Source: Deltaproteobacteria bacterium (GTDB taxonomy: Bacteria; Desulfobacterota; BSN033; WVXP01). Taken from it: 64,000 bases of DNA. The notes under the pieces are model-generated. The model did no database searches. It was not told the origin of the DNA and worked only from the letters and a program-made list of their open reading frames with translations. Positions 16,281 through 24,081 of this stretch are shown here, one piece after another. Position numbers and translations under genes: made by a program. Numbering within the stretch: position 1 is the stretch's first letter; every line of letters begins with the position of its first letter. The stretch spans positions 1 to 64,000 of the forward strand of contig JAFDHF010000041.1 of NCBI GenBank assembly GCA_019308905.1, read 5' to 3'.

Positions 16281-16504
16281 TCAAGATCAACCAGCACCAC
16301 GGCCAAATCTTCGGGAATCATTCCTGTATACTCAACTGAGAATTCCTTGGGCCTGATCTCGAGCAGCTTCTTGTATACCTCATCCTTGTCTTTCGAATGC
16401 GCCAACACCTCTCCCTCTACTATATTCAGGCTTGCATCCACTTTATCAACTTTGACCAAGACCCATTGGTCCTTGAAAGTATTCCTTATTTCTTCCCATT
16501 TCAT
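16277..16504 (-). CDS. Small DUF5678-like protein paired with the retropepsin
   Basis: 75 residues without a signal or membrane segment. The pattern DQWVLVKV, EGEVLAHSKDKDEVYKKL and DLAVVLV resembles the DUF5678 family, whose members are often next to retropepsin-like genes. The gene is translationally coupled to the protease by an ATGA overlap. The pairing could mean substrate and protease, or a small regulatory unit. Family assignment is by eye and moderate. Confidence 0.55.
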   Translation of the reverse strand: MKWEEIRNTFKDQWVLVKVDKVDASLNIVEGEVLAHSKDKDEVYKKLLEIRPKEFSVEYTGMIPEDLAVVLVDLE

Positions 16505-16517
16505 TTGGGAAAAGCCT

Positions 16518-16570
16518 CCGTCTCGTCGGGATCGTCGATCTCGTCTATCTGGTCTGTTTCGTCGGAATGG
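16518..16570. repeat. 9-bp periodic repeat tract (class A, short)
   Basis: A short run with GTCTATCTG and GTCTGTTTC units just upstream of the DUF5678-like gene. The rest of the gap to 16697 holds nothing recognisable. Confidence 0.65.
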
Positions 16571-16697
16571 TTGATTGCGATTGGGTCAATTCAGAACCTT
16601 AGGTCAATCCATCGGAAAACTGCAAGGTCTCGTGTAAGTATAACATTTCTTGATTCATCTGGACACCTTGAAGGATTTCGATGGATTGAACATTCTT

Positions 16698-17999
16698 TCA
16701 TTGATATTTCTCGGCGATGTCGTACCGGGCCGTGAGACGGCCGAAGAACCGGTTGTCTGTGTAGCTTTGACCCGCCGCGGTGGAGTTTCTCTTGAAGTAT
16801 TCGTAATCGAAGGAGAGAAAAAGCCATCTCAGGAGCTGATAGCGCACCACACCCCGGACATCCCAGTACTTATCCGTGCGATCAATATCCGTATAATCGT
16901 CTCTTTCCACGTAGAAGTAACCGTCGCCCCACAGTCTCTGGAGAAACTGATAGGTCCCTCTGAAGCCCGCCCGCCAGAATTCGTTGAAGCCCAGACTTTC
17001 GGCGGTACGGAAGTCGTCTTGGAAACCTGTGTCGCCATAGACTTCGGTATTCAGGCGCTTGTATTGACTCGAAAAGCGCACCGTACCCGTAAAGGTTTCC
17101 TGGTTATCCGCGGTGTCAGTGTCCCGAAAGGCATACCCTGCAGAAGCCTCAAGGGAAACCTTCTCGGACAGGGCCCGAGAAAAGCCCAGTTTCGGGTCAT
17201 GGACTTTGTAGTCAAAAAAGGAGGGTGTCTCCTGATCCATGTCCTTCTGGTAGTATCGATACTCAAAGTAGGCTGACGTCCTCGGGTCGAAGTTATGGGT
17301 GTAACGCGCCCGAACCAGGTCTCCGACAAAATCTCTGGGAGGCTCCGGAGGGATTGTGGGCCCATAGTCCTGGCTGAGACGTTCATAGAATAACTCGGCC
17401 CTGTTGCGCACGTTGAAAGAATAAGTAAGCAAGGCATTTACGGCGTTCTCGTCTTGATCGGCAACATCCTCGGCGTCGTTGTTGAGTATGTGGTTGCGAT
17501 ACCCGATCCGGATCGAACTGTCCTTGTAGAATGTGAAGGTGAAATCCGGCTGCACGACATTACGCGTATAGGGCCTTCTCTCTCCGAATCTGATAGAGGG
17601 GCGCTCGAAGGTCGGGACTCGGGTCAGCCCCACGGGGTCCTGTGACCGGATGAAGAGCTCCCTGATCCCGGCAGCGAATCGAGGGCTGAATTCCTTCCGA
17701 GCCTCCAACCACCCCCGTTGTCCCGTGAAATTGAGCTCGGAGAAGTCATTGTAGATGGATCTCCTGAGTTCATAGTCGAGGTCGATCATCCCAGTGGGCG
17801 ACTCATACTTCAGATCGATCCCGGGAGAGGCGGTGGTGATGAGGTCCTCCTGCTCATCAGTCTCGCTCAGGAAAAGGTTGTCGTCGTACTGCTCTTCCAG
17901 GTAGATACGCGGGACGATCGACCATTTGCCCGCGCCAAGGCAAGCGCATGGGATCAGCAATATGGCGACAGCGGCACATAAAGGTTTCAGAGTGAACAT
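16698..17999 (-). CDS. EPS-associated outer-membrane beta-barrel protein
   Basis: 433 residues from the ATG at 17999; a TTG at 18017 is possible but would add residues before a good signal peptide (FTLKPLCAAVAILLIPCACLG). The mature chain alternates aromatic and polar residues in strand-like runs with Asp/Tyr-rich turns (YDDNLFLSETD, FYKDSSIRIGYRNH, YFEYRYYQKD, FFGRLTARYD), typical of outer-membrane barrels found in exosortase-type EPS loci. It lies 28 bp after the export gene. It may be the outer-membrane conduit or an assembly partner of the Wza-like protein, which itself looks too short to cross the membrane. Confidence 0.8.
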   Translation of the reverse strand: MFTLKPLCAAVAILLIPCACLGAGKWSIVPRIYLEEQYDDNLFLSETDEQEDLITTASPGIDLKYESPTGMIDLDYELRRSIYNDFSELNFTGQRGWLEARKEFSPRFAAGIRELFIRSQDPVGLTRVPTFERPSIRFGERRPYTRNVVQPDFTFTFYKDSSIRIGYRNHILNNDAEDVADQDENAVNALLTYSFNVRNRAELFYERLSQDYGPTIPPEPPRDFVGDLVRARYTHNFDPRTSAYFEYRYYQKDMDQETPSFFDYKVHDPKLGFSRALSEKVSLEASAGYAFRDTDTADNQETFTGTVRFSSQYKRLNTEVYGDTGFQDDFRTAESLGFNEFWRAGFRGTYQFLQRLWGDGYFYVERDDYTDIDRTDKYWDVRGVVRYQLLRWLFLSFDYEYFKRNSTAAGQSYTDNRFFGRLTARYDIAEKYQ

Positions 18000-18027
18000 G
18001 AGGCTGTGAGATTTCAAATGTCAAAGC

Positions 18028-18720
18028 TCAGGGGACTATGATCGTGTCGTGGCGTTTGAGAACGATGTTTTGGCTCGGGTCCTTCCCGGACACGATCTTC
18101 TTGTAGTTGATGACGAGCTTCTCCTTTTTCCCGTTACGGTGGGTAATCACCGTGATCTTCCTCTTGTTCGCCCATTCGGTGAATCCCCCTGCCATTGAGA
18201 TGGCCTCCACCAGTGTCGTGTCACCCGTGATGGGGTAGACACCGGGCCTGGCCACCCGGCCCAGGACGCTCACCTTGTAACTGTTTATCTTGTTCACGAT
18301 CACGGTGACCTTGGGATGCTCCAGATATTTACTGAACCTGCGGGTGATCTCATTCCTCAGCCAGGGGACGGTCAACCCTTCAGCCCGCACGTCCTGAATC
18401 AGGGGCAGAGAGATCTTGCCGTCCGGTCTGACCACAACCTGGCGGGAAAGCTTCTCGTTCCGCCACACAAAGACCTCCAGGACATCCCCCTGTCCGATGA
18501 CATAATTCCTGGGGAGCTTGACCGCGCTTGATGCAGGTTGTTGCCGGGATTCTTGAGACCAGGCCGAAGGCTGGTTAAACAGGTTCATCAAGTTAGTTAA
18601 GTCAACCAGGCCGAGTCGATGGAAACGTTCGAAGTGTTCGATCGCTCCGTTTCGTTCGAATCGAACAGTGGCTGAGACAAACAGGATGATAAAAAACACG
18701 ATCTTGGAAGCTTTCTTCAT
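18028..18720 (-). CDS. Wza-like polysaccharide export protein with a repeat-derived insert
   Basis: 230 residues from the ATG at 18720. A signal-like start (KKASKIVFFIILFVSA) is followed at about residues 17-48 by a stretch (VRFERNGAIEHFERFHRLG, LVDLTNLMNLFNQ) that is the translation of a 9-bp repeat tract. The family sequence resumes at about WSQESRQQP. Then come the export domain (NYVIGQGDVLEVFVWRNEKL, RPDGKISLPLI) and a SLBB domain (VSVLGRVARPGVYPI, EAISMAGGFTEW). It should form the periplasmic export ring. No lipobox is seen. The insert may disturb signal cleavage. Confidence 0.88.
   Translation of the reverse strand: MKKASKIVFFIILFVSATVRFERNGAIEHFERFHRLGLVDLTNLMNLFNQPSAWSQESRQQPASSAVKLPRNYVIGQGDVLEVFVWRNEKLSRQVVVRPDGKISLPLIQDVRAEGLTVPWLRNEITRRFSKYLEHPKVTVIVNKINSYKVSVLGRVARPGVYPITGDTTLVEAISMAGGFTEWANKRKITVITHRNGKKEKLVINYKKIVSGKDPSQNIVLKRHDTIIVP
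18574..18668. repeat. 9-bp repeat tract inside the wza-like gene
   Basis: Plus-strand units GTTAAACAG, GTTCATCAA, GTTAGTTAA, GTCAACCAG, then TTCGAAGTG, TTCGATCGC lie inside the coding region, directly after the signal-peptide codons. The period of 9 keeps the frame open. It resembles the intergenic tracts at 19711, 21625 and 26084. Confidence 0.75.
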
Positions 18721-18753
18721 TTTTGTCACCAAGAATTGCCTGAATTCGACGCT

Positions 18754-18820
18754 ACAACGACACCTGAGTCATTTTGAGGAGCGAAGCGAAGGAACGACTC
18801 CGCAACCAAAGTGTCGCTGT
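18754..18820. repeat. Palindromic element upstream of wza-like gene
   Basis: Arms CGACAC (18758-18763) and GTGTCG (18811-18816), with inner GAGTC/GACTC, enclose GTCATTTTGAGGAGCGAAGC. This resembles a palindromic repeat (GTCATTCTGAGGAGCGAAGC type) that I recall as widespread in many unrelated bacterial genomes. It lies between the NusG-like gene and the export gene. Confidence 0.6.
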
Positions 18821-18898
18821 AAGGTTAGAAAACCCTCCCGGCGTATCCGGCAAAGACACCATTCAGTATTTCCTATTGGGGCTCTCATGTCAAGAATG

Positions 18899-19561
18899 TC
18901 AGTCGTATTTTTCGACAAACGAACAGGGCAGCTCGACCTTGGCCCCCGAGTGGAGAATGTCCATGAGGATCCTGACCCTCTGCTTGGAATCGACCTCCCC
19001 ACGGACCACCCCCCACAGCCCTTCCAGGGGCCCCTCCTTGACCCTGACCCTGTCCCCTTCCTTCAGGCCGGGATGCCGGAAGATGAGGCCCTCCTCGTCT
19101 ACCTGTCCCTTGAGAAACTCTACCACGGAATCGTCCAGAGGGATCGGTCCTTCGCCACAACCCACGATCCGCTTCACCCCTCTTGCCCACTTGACGTGAT
19201 AATACTCCTCGGGAATCGAAAACCTTGCAAAGAGGTAGCTGGGAAACATGGGCTCGACGATCTCACGAAGCTTGCGCCTCCGAAACTTGACCCCCTTGAT
19301 CTTGGGCAGGAAGACGGAGATCTCCTTGCCCTCGAGTTCATCGTGAGCCAAGTCCTCGGCACGGGGTTTGGTGTAGATCACGTACCAGCGGCGAGAGAGG
19401 GTTTGGTTGATTGAGTCGATCGAGTTGATTGAGTCGATCGAGTTAACTGAGTCAACCGAGTTGATTGAGTTGATTGAGCTAGTTGACTTGACTGGGCTAA
19501 CTGAGCGAGCTGGATCAGCTGTGTCGGCTGACTTGATCCGGCAAATTTCACGCGATTTCAT
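18899..19561 (-). CDS. NusG/RfaH-like transcription antiterminator with a repeat-derived N-terminus
   Basis: 220 residues from the ATG at 19561, which follows AAGGGTGGGC. The NusG N-terminal domain begins at RRWYVIYTKPRAEDLAHDEL and ends with VKWARGVKRIVGCGEGPIPL; a KOW domain follows (LKEGDRVRVKEGPLEGLWG). Before it, residues 20-50 or so are SINSINSVDSVNSIDSINS-type tripeptides encoded by a 9-bp repeat tract. Specialised NusG paralogues such as RfaH, LoaP and UpxY keep polymerase going through long surface-polysaccharide operons. Its place at the head of this 19-kb operon fits that role. Confidence 0.9.
   Translation of the reverse strand: MKSREICRIKSADTADPARSVSPVKSTSSINSINSVDSVNSIDSINSIDSINQTLSRRWYVIYTKPRAEDLAHDELEGKEISVFLPKIKGVKFRRRKLREIVEPMFPSYLFARFSIPEEYYHVKWARGVKRIVGCGEGPIPLDDSVVEFLKGQVDEEGLIFRHPGLKEGDRVRVKEGPLEGLWGVVRGEVDSKQRVRILMDILHSGAKVELPCSFVEKYD
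19405..19545. repeat. 9-bp repeat tract inside the nusG-like gene (class B)
   Basis: Plus-strand units of the form GAGTYGATY (GAGTCGATC, GAGTTGATT, GAGTTAACT, GAGTCAACC) run with a 9-bp period through the first codons of the antiterminator gene and encode S-[IV]-[ND] repeats on the minus strand. Confidence 0.8.
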
Positions 19562-19961
19562 ATGCCCACCCTTCGTTTTGGTCAACTGATTGGACCTATC
19601 TATTGAGTTACTTGACTGATTTTGTCGAGATATGGCTCCGCCGGTCAGGGGTTCTTCCTTTCCCCCGTCAAGAAATTGTCAGGGTTTGTAACAATGCGTA
19701 GCAAGAAATCAGTTAATTTGGTTGATTAGGTTAACTAAGTCAACAAAGCCGACCAGCCCCGTTAACCTAACCAAGTCCGCTAAGTTGGTCGGGCTGGTCG
19801 GGCCGCCTTGCCCGGTTGAGTCAACATGCAGACTGCCTGGTCCAATCGACCCAGTCGATTCAGTCGACACCTTCAACTCGCTCAACGCTCCTAAGTTGTT
19901 TGGCGTATCTGGCATATTTGACCCACTTGACCCATTTAGCTTATTTGACTCCTTACCTTAT
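19562..19961. repeat. Gene-free gap filled largely with 9-bp repeats (class B)
   Basis: From about 19711 to 19960 the plus strand carries degenerate 9-bp units (GTTGATTAG, GTTAACTAA, GTCAACAAA, GTTGGTCGG and so on). The part 19600-19710 shows no repeat and contains TTGACG on the minus strand, but no convincing -10 box. No gene is supported in the gap. Confidence 0.65.
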
Positions 19962-21608
19962 TCAACTCTGCTTTGGCAGGTCCGGCAGTTTTATGGGTTT
20001 TGCATAATTGGTCCGGCCTGTTCGGACGAGTCTCTTTGCACTTGTCAGGGCTTCTCTCAAGCCTCCATATTCGCCCACGGCCACCCTGTACCATGTCTTG
20101 CCGTTGATGGTTGCTGGAACTATCGCCGGTTTCTCTCCCCTTTCCATCAGCTCCTTGAAAAACTTGCTGGCATGATCAAAGGCCTTGAAGGACGCCACGT
20201 GAACGGAGAAATAAGAAGGCCTTCCCGGCTTGTTGTAGGCTTGCTCCAAATCAGCAGGCAATCCGACCTGCTGTCCGACGAAGATCGTGTCGATGTCGGT
20301 AATATCGGGATTCAGCTCTTGGACGGCCCTCAGAAGATGGGTATCGACCCTCCCGTATTCCCGGAAGATGATTCGACCGAGGGTATCCCCTTTTCCCACC
20401 GTCACCGTGCGGGCCTCCGGGCTTTGAGAGACTGCCGGAGCTTCCGGCACCCGGGGCTCTTCCAGTTCCTCGCCGTCATTCTTCCGGGACCGGGCTGGAG
20501 GGACAGCCCCCGCAAGGCCTGATGCAACGGGCCGTGCCCCTTCGGATAGGCCTGGTACCGCGGTCTCCTCTGCCCCGGGGTCTCGGACGTCCCCTGCCCG
20601 ACTCTCATCTTGGAGGGGTTTCACCGTCTCAGCAGGCTTTGAGAGGCCGTAGGGGTTTCCGATTCTGCCGGTAAGAAAAAGGAAAACCCCGGAGGCCAGA
20701 AGGGCGAGAAGCAGGACGAGGAGAGAAAAATAGACGATCGACCGTCTCTGCCGCCCCTTTCCCGGCTCGCCCCGGCAGGGCCGCCCATGATTCTTGGAAC
20801 CCTTCTGCAAGTCGAGGTCGACTACGCACTCACGGACGGTCTTTTCGCTGATAATGGGGGTGTCATTCGCATAGCCGAGCAGGAGGGCGTTGTCGCAGAT
20901 GTTGTTGATGAGCCTCGGGATGCCATGGGAGTAGTGGTAGATCTTCTGGATTGCCCCCTCCGTAAAGCAGTTCATGAACCTCGCCCCGGCTATCCTCATG
21001 CGGAGGTGGATGTATTCTCTGGTCTCTCTCTGGTCCAGGGGGATGAGGTGGTAGCGGGTGCTGACTCTCTGCTTGAGCTGTTGCAGGTCGGCCTGGTCGA
21101 GAAGCACGTTCAGCTCGGGCTGACCGATCAGGAATATCTGGAGGAGCTTGTGGCTCGGGGCCTCAAGATTGGTAAGCATCCTGATCTCTTCAAAAACAGA
21201 GGCATCGAGGTTTTGGGCCTCATCCACAATCAGGGTGGTGGTCTTGCCATCGTTGTCGGATTCGATCAGGAAGTCGTGGAGGCTTATCAGGTAATCCGTC
21301 TTTGCCTCGCCTCTCACGTGGAGGCCGAAATCGTGGCAAACGAGCCTGAGAAAATCGAGTACCGAGAGTTTCGTGTTGAAGATATATGCAAACTGGCAGT
21401 TTTCATCCAATCGTTCGAGCATCGCCCTGACAACGGTGGTCTTGCCGGTACCCACCTCTCCCGAAAGGACGACGAACCCCTTCCGTTCCTTGACGCCATA
21501 GAGCAACTGGGCCAGGGCCTCTTTGTGGGTCGCGCTGAGGTAGAGAAACCTCGGATCAGGGGTCATCTTGAAGGGCTTCTCTCTGAATCCAAAAAAGGTC
21601 TCGTACAC
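19962..21608 (-). CDS. ExeA-type AAA+ ATPase with LysM and SPOR domains
   Basis: 548 residues with a GTG start. The N-terminal 265 residues form a GspA/ExeA-like ATPase (FGFREKPFKMTPDPRFLY opening, Walker A SGEVGTGKTT, Walker B TLIVDEAQNLD, GIPRLINNICDNALL sensor region). A single membrane helix follows at about residues 290-312, then a Pro/Glu-rich linker, a LysM domain (VGKGDTLGRIIFREYG) near 400-450 and a SPOR domain (YFSVHVASFKAFDHASKFF) near 465-540. The last two should lie in the periplasm and bind peptidoglycan. ATPases of this type mark exosortase-associated EPS loci and may open the wall for the export complex. Confidence 0.9.
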   Translation of the reverse strand: MYETFFGFREKPFKMTPDPRFLYLSATHKEALAQLLYGVKERKGFVVLSGEVGTGKTTVVRAMLERLDENCQFAYIFNTKLSVLDFLRLVCHDFGLHVRGEAKTDYLISLHDFLIESDNDGKTTTLIVDEAQNLDASVFEEIRMLTNLEAPSHKLLQIFLIGQPELNVLLDQADLQQLKQRVSTRYHLIPLDQRETREYIHLRMRIAGARFMNCFTEGAIQKIYHYSHGIPRLINNICDNALLLGYANDTPIISEKTVRECVVDLDLQKGSKNHGRPCRGEPGKGRQRRSIVYFSLLVLLLALLASGVFLFLTGRIGNPYGLSKPAETVKPLQDESRAGDVRDPGAEETAVPGLSEGARPVASGLAGAVPPARSRKNDGEELEEPRVPEAPAVSQSPEARTVTVGKGDTLGRIIFREYGRVDTHLLRAVQELNPDITDIDTIFVGQQVGLPADLEQAYNKPGRPSYFSVHVASFKAFDHASKFFKELMERGEKPAIVPATINGKTWYRVAVGEYGGLREALTSAKRLVRTGRTNYAKPIKLPDLPKQS

Positions 21609-21624
21609 GGCAGCTACCCGAAAA

Positions 21625-21865
21625 AGGATCGGTTGAATTGGTTAAACAAGTCCACTAAGTGAAAAAAACCCATTCCACTTCATCCCCTTGCGGCGGAATT
21701 GACCGGGTAAGTCGATTGAGTCAAACAAGCCCACACACTCGATTGAGTTAGTTGGGAGAGATCGTTCAAAGCATCTGAGACGCCCGACCGCTCGGCTTGT
21801 TCGACCAACCTCGCCTTGCTTGAATCGATTTGACCTAGTCAACCCGTCAACCCCTCAAGACCGGA
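21625..21865. repeat. 9-bp periodic repeat tract (class B, degenerate)
   Basis: The gap between the ATPase and the GGDEF-like gene contains GTTGAATTG, GTTAAACAA, GTCGATTGA, GTCAAACAA-type units with partial 9-bp phasing. No promoter is apparent. Confidence 0.55.
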
Positions 21866-21866
21866 A

Positions 21867-22340
21867 CTAGTTTGCGGCGCTCGCAGCGTCACGGCTTTTG
21901 TCAGTCAACCTGTTCAAGATCTCTCCCATGTCCGTCCCCTCCATGGGAAAGCAGACATATCCGGAGATGACCTTCAATTGGTCATTACCGAAGTGAAAAT
22001 CCCTCACCAGGCTGTTGAGGCGGCCGTAGACAACCTCCGAACCGATGGAATCGCAATAGGGAAGAAGGATCATGATTTCGTTATTCTTTGTATGTCCCAC
22101 CAGATCGGTCTCTCGAATCTCTTCCCTTACAAGCTGGAGCAGTGACCTGAGACTCTTGTGCCGGCCTCCCGTATCCGTGCCTCCGGTGTCAAGCAGTTCA
22201 AACCTCAGGAGACCGAAGAGGTTCTGGTACCTCCGGGCTCTTTTTATCTCCAGATCCAAGAGTTGAAAGAAATCATCCCTGACAAAGACAGGCCCCTCCG
22301 AAAACATGCCTCCCCTCCTCCATCGCAGATTCAACTCCAT
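21867..22340 (-). CDS. Degenerate GGDEF-domain protein
   Basis: 157 residues; the ATG at 22340 has a TTGGAGGA ribosome site. The fold pattern of a GGDEF domain is visible (RDDFFQLLDLEIKRARRYQN, FGLLRFELLD, EIMILLPYCD, VISGYVCFP), but the signature loop reads HTKNNEI where GGDEF should be, and the metal-binding Asp is lost. It should not make c-di-GMP. With the similarly degenerate domain on the sugar transferase it could be a local nucleotide sensor. It is the first gene before the ExeA-type ATPase. Confidence 0.7.
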   Translation of the reverse strand: MELNLRWRRGGMFSEGPVFVRDDFFQLLDLEIKRARRYQNLFGLLRFELLDTGGTDTGGRHKSLRSLLQLVREEIRETDLVGHTKNNEIMILLPYCDSIGSEVVYGRLNSLVRDFHFGNDQLKVISGYVCFPMEGTDMGEILNRLTDKSRDAASAAN

Positions 22341-22380
22341 GTCGAATCCTCCAATTCCATGTCTCTTCCACTCGCCTTTG

Positions 22381-22431
22381 CCCGGGTGCCCCGCAGCTTG
22401 CCGCGGGGAGCTTCACTACTGCTCACCCGGG
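22381..22431. terminator. Two-tier GC-rich hairpin between regulator and GGDEF-like gene
   Basis: Outer arms CCCGGGTG (22381-22388) and CACCCGGG (22424-22431) enclose inner arms CCCCGC (22389-22394) and GCGGGG (22403-22408). There is no T-run, so it is either a Rho-type or attenuating structure, an mRNA-stabilising stem, or a REP-like palindrome. Confidence 0.4.
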
Positions 22432-22437
22432 GCCGCC

Positions 22438-23829
22438 TCACCTGTCGAGGCCGTACTCCCTGATCTTGTAAAGCAGTGCCTTGTAGCTTATTTGCAGCAG
22501 GGCTGCAGTCCTTCGCCGATTCCAATGGGTCCGTTCCAGCATGTCCAGGATGATTCCCTTTTCCGCCTCTTTCGCAGCCCTCCGGCCGATTTCCCTGAGG
22601 CTCCCGGCCCCGTTGCAAAAAGCCCTTAACCGAAGGGGAGGGGCCGCGAAATCTGCCCCACCCATTGTCATTTCCCGGACAACTGCCTCTTCGTCTTCCG
22701 AGACGACTATCCTCTTTATGATATCTCGTAGCTCTCTGATGTTTCCAGGCCAGTCATACCTCAGGAAAAGAGCCTGTGTCTGTTCCGAGAGTCCGGGGTA
22801 AGACCTCCCGTAACGAAAATTGTAGAGTTTGACAAAGTAGCGAACCAGGGAGCGTATCTCCTCCTTCCGCTCTCTGAGCGGCGGGAGTGTGATATGTACG
22901 ACGCTGAGACAATTGTAGAGATCCTCCCTGAAACGACCGGCCTCCACGGCAGTGCGAAGGTTGACGCTCGTACATGCAAGGAGCCGTGCATGTGCGGCTA
23001 TGCTTCCGCTGCCGCCCAACCGGAAGAACTCCTTGTCGCGGAGCACACGGAGCAGCTTGGCCTGGAGGGGCGCGTCAAGACCCCCTATTTCATCGAGAAA
23101 GAGCGTCCCTTCATCGGCGAGTTCCAGCTTTCCCGGCTTCTGCCTTGGTACCCCGAAAAAGGCCTCCTTCTCCAGGCCGAAAAGCTCGCCTTCCAGAACG
23201 CTTACAGGAACGGCCGCACAGTTCACCTTGATAAGCGGTTTGTCGCGGCGCGATGATCTGGAGTGGATCGCATGGGCCACCAGTTCCTTGCCCGTCCCGC
23301 TCTCTCCACTTATCAGAGGTGTGATTTCAGTCGGGGCGATCTCGTCGATAACGGCCTTCACCTTTTCCATCTTAGGGCCGTGGCAGAAGAGGAGATGATA
23401 GGGGGTCTTGATAAAGCACCTTCTCTTGAAAAGATCCCAACCTCCCCTCAGGATTCTCTCCAGAGCCGTGGACAGGAGCCCTGCATCGAGCACATCCGGC
23501 AAGAAAACCACATCTTCGGCCACCCGCCCGCTCACCATATCCAGGTCGCCGTCCTTTCCGAAGACAATCGCCTTGCAGCGGCCGAGGCAGGCCTCGATTT
23601 TAGGCATCACCGTCCAAATAGAGCCGTCCCACCTGGAAAGGTCGAAGACGAGCAGAAAAGGGGTGGCAGCCTTGAGACGGCTCAGAAGCTCTCCGTCCTC
23701 GGTCACGGAGCTGAACCTGATGCCTTCGCCCTTGAAATCCGATTCCACCGAGGCCACGGGAATTGGTGGAGGCGGTATGAAGAGCACCTCTTTCGCGGAA
23801 ATGGTAGAAGATCTCTCCTCGGGTACCAT
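22438..23829 (-). CDS. Sigma-54-activator paralogue with a defective GAFTGA loop
   Basis: 463 residues from the ATG at 23829. The N-terminal 150 residues look like a worn receiver (LLVFDLSRWDG, AIVFGKDGD). The AAA+ core keeps Walker A (SGESGTGKELVAHAIH) and Walker B (GTLFLDEIGG), and a Fis-type HTH closes the chain ([20 protein letters not shown]). The sigma-54 contact loop, GAFTGA in the family, reads EAFFGV here, so contact with sigma-54 is doubtful. The paralogue at 24082-25725 has the intact loop. A sigma-54 promoter lies 55 bp upstream. It might act as a DNA-binding repressor or as a mixed-ring partner. Confidence 0.88.
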   Translation of the reverse strand: MVPEERSSTISAKEVLFIPPPPIPVASVESDFKGEGIRFSSVTEDGELLSRLKAATPFLLVFDLSRWDGSIWTVMPKIEACLGRCKAIVFGKDGDLDMVSGRVAEDVVFLPDVLDAGLLSTALERILRGGWDLFKRRCFIKTPYHLLFCHGPKMEKVKAVIDEIAPTEITPLISGESGTGKELVAHAIHSRSSRRDKPLIKVNCAAVPVSVLEGELFGLEKEAFFGVPRQKPGKLELADEGTLFLDEIGGLDAPLQAKLLRVLRDKEFFRLGGSGSIAAHARLLACTSVNLRTAVEAGRFREDLYNCLSVVHITLPPLRERKEEIRSLVRYFVKLYNFRYGRSYPGLSEQTQALFLRYDWPGNIRELRDIIKRIVVSEDEEAVVREMTMGGADFAAPPLRLRAFCNGAGSLREIGRRAAKEAEKGIILDMLERTHWNRRRTAALLQISYKALLYKIREYGLDR

Positions 23830-23883
23830 GGTCGACCCTGGGATCTGGTTGAATGAACCGGGCAATGTACCACCTGGAGTTAG

Positions 23884-23899
23884 AGCAATCCGGGTGCCA
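23884..23899 (-). promoter_or_regulatory. Sigma-54 promoter upstream of the defective activator gene
   Basis: The minus strand reads TGGCACCCGGATTGCT, matching TGGCAC-N5-TTGCW with the essential GG-N10-GC spacing. The expected start point near 23873 leaves a leader of about 45 nt to the ATG at 23829. Confidence 0.8.
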
Positions 23900-24030
23900 T
23901 GGGAACCAGGAAAAGTTTGCCTGTAATTTCGACGTGTTATCGCCTATGAGCTTGTATTTTGACTATGGCCGAGAGTATCTCTGGGGAACTAAGTGCTATT
24001 GGTTGGGAAACAAGTGGAAATTCTTTTCAC

Positions 24031-24068
24031 ACCCCCGAGTTCCCAGGGACGCTCAAGAACTCGAGGGT
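24031..24068 (-). terminator. Hairpin after the intact sigma-54 activator gene
   Basis: Arms ACCCCCGAGTTC (24031-24042) and GAACTCGAGGGT (24057-24068) pair almost fully. It lies 14 bp after the stop codon of the upstream gene. A run of T is missing, so termination efficiency is unclear. Confidence 0.5.
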
Positions 24069-24081
24069 GGTGGGGCGCTGT

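Noticed and set aside
16591-16827. A 78-codon minus-strand frame next to the outer-membrane protein gene
   Set aside because: Its upstream half is a shadow of the barrel protein gene and its end has no recognisable family.
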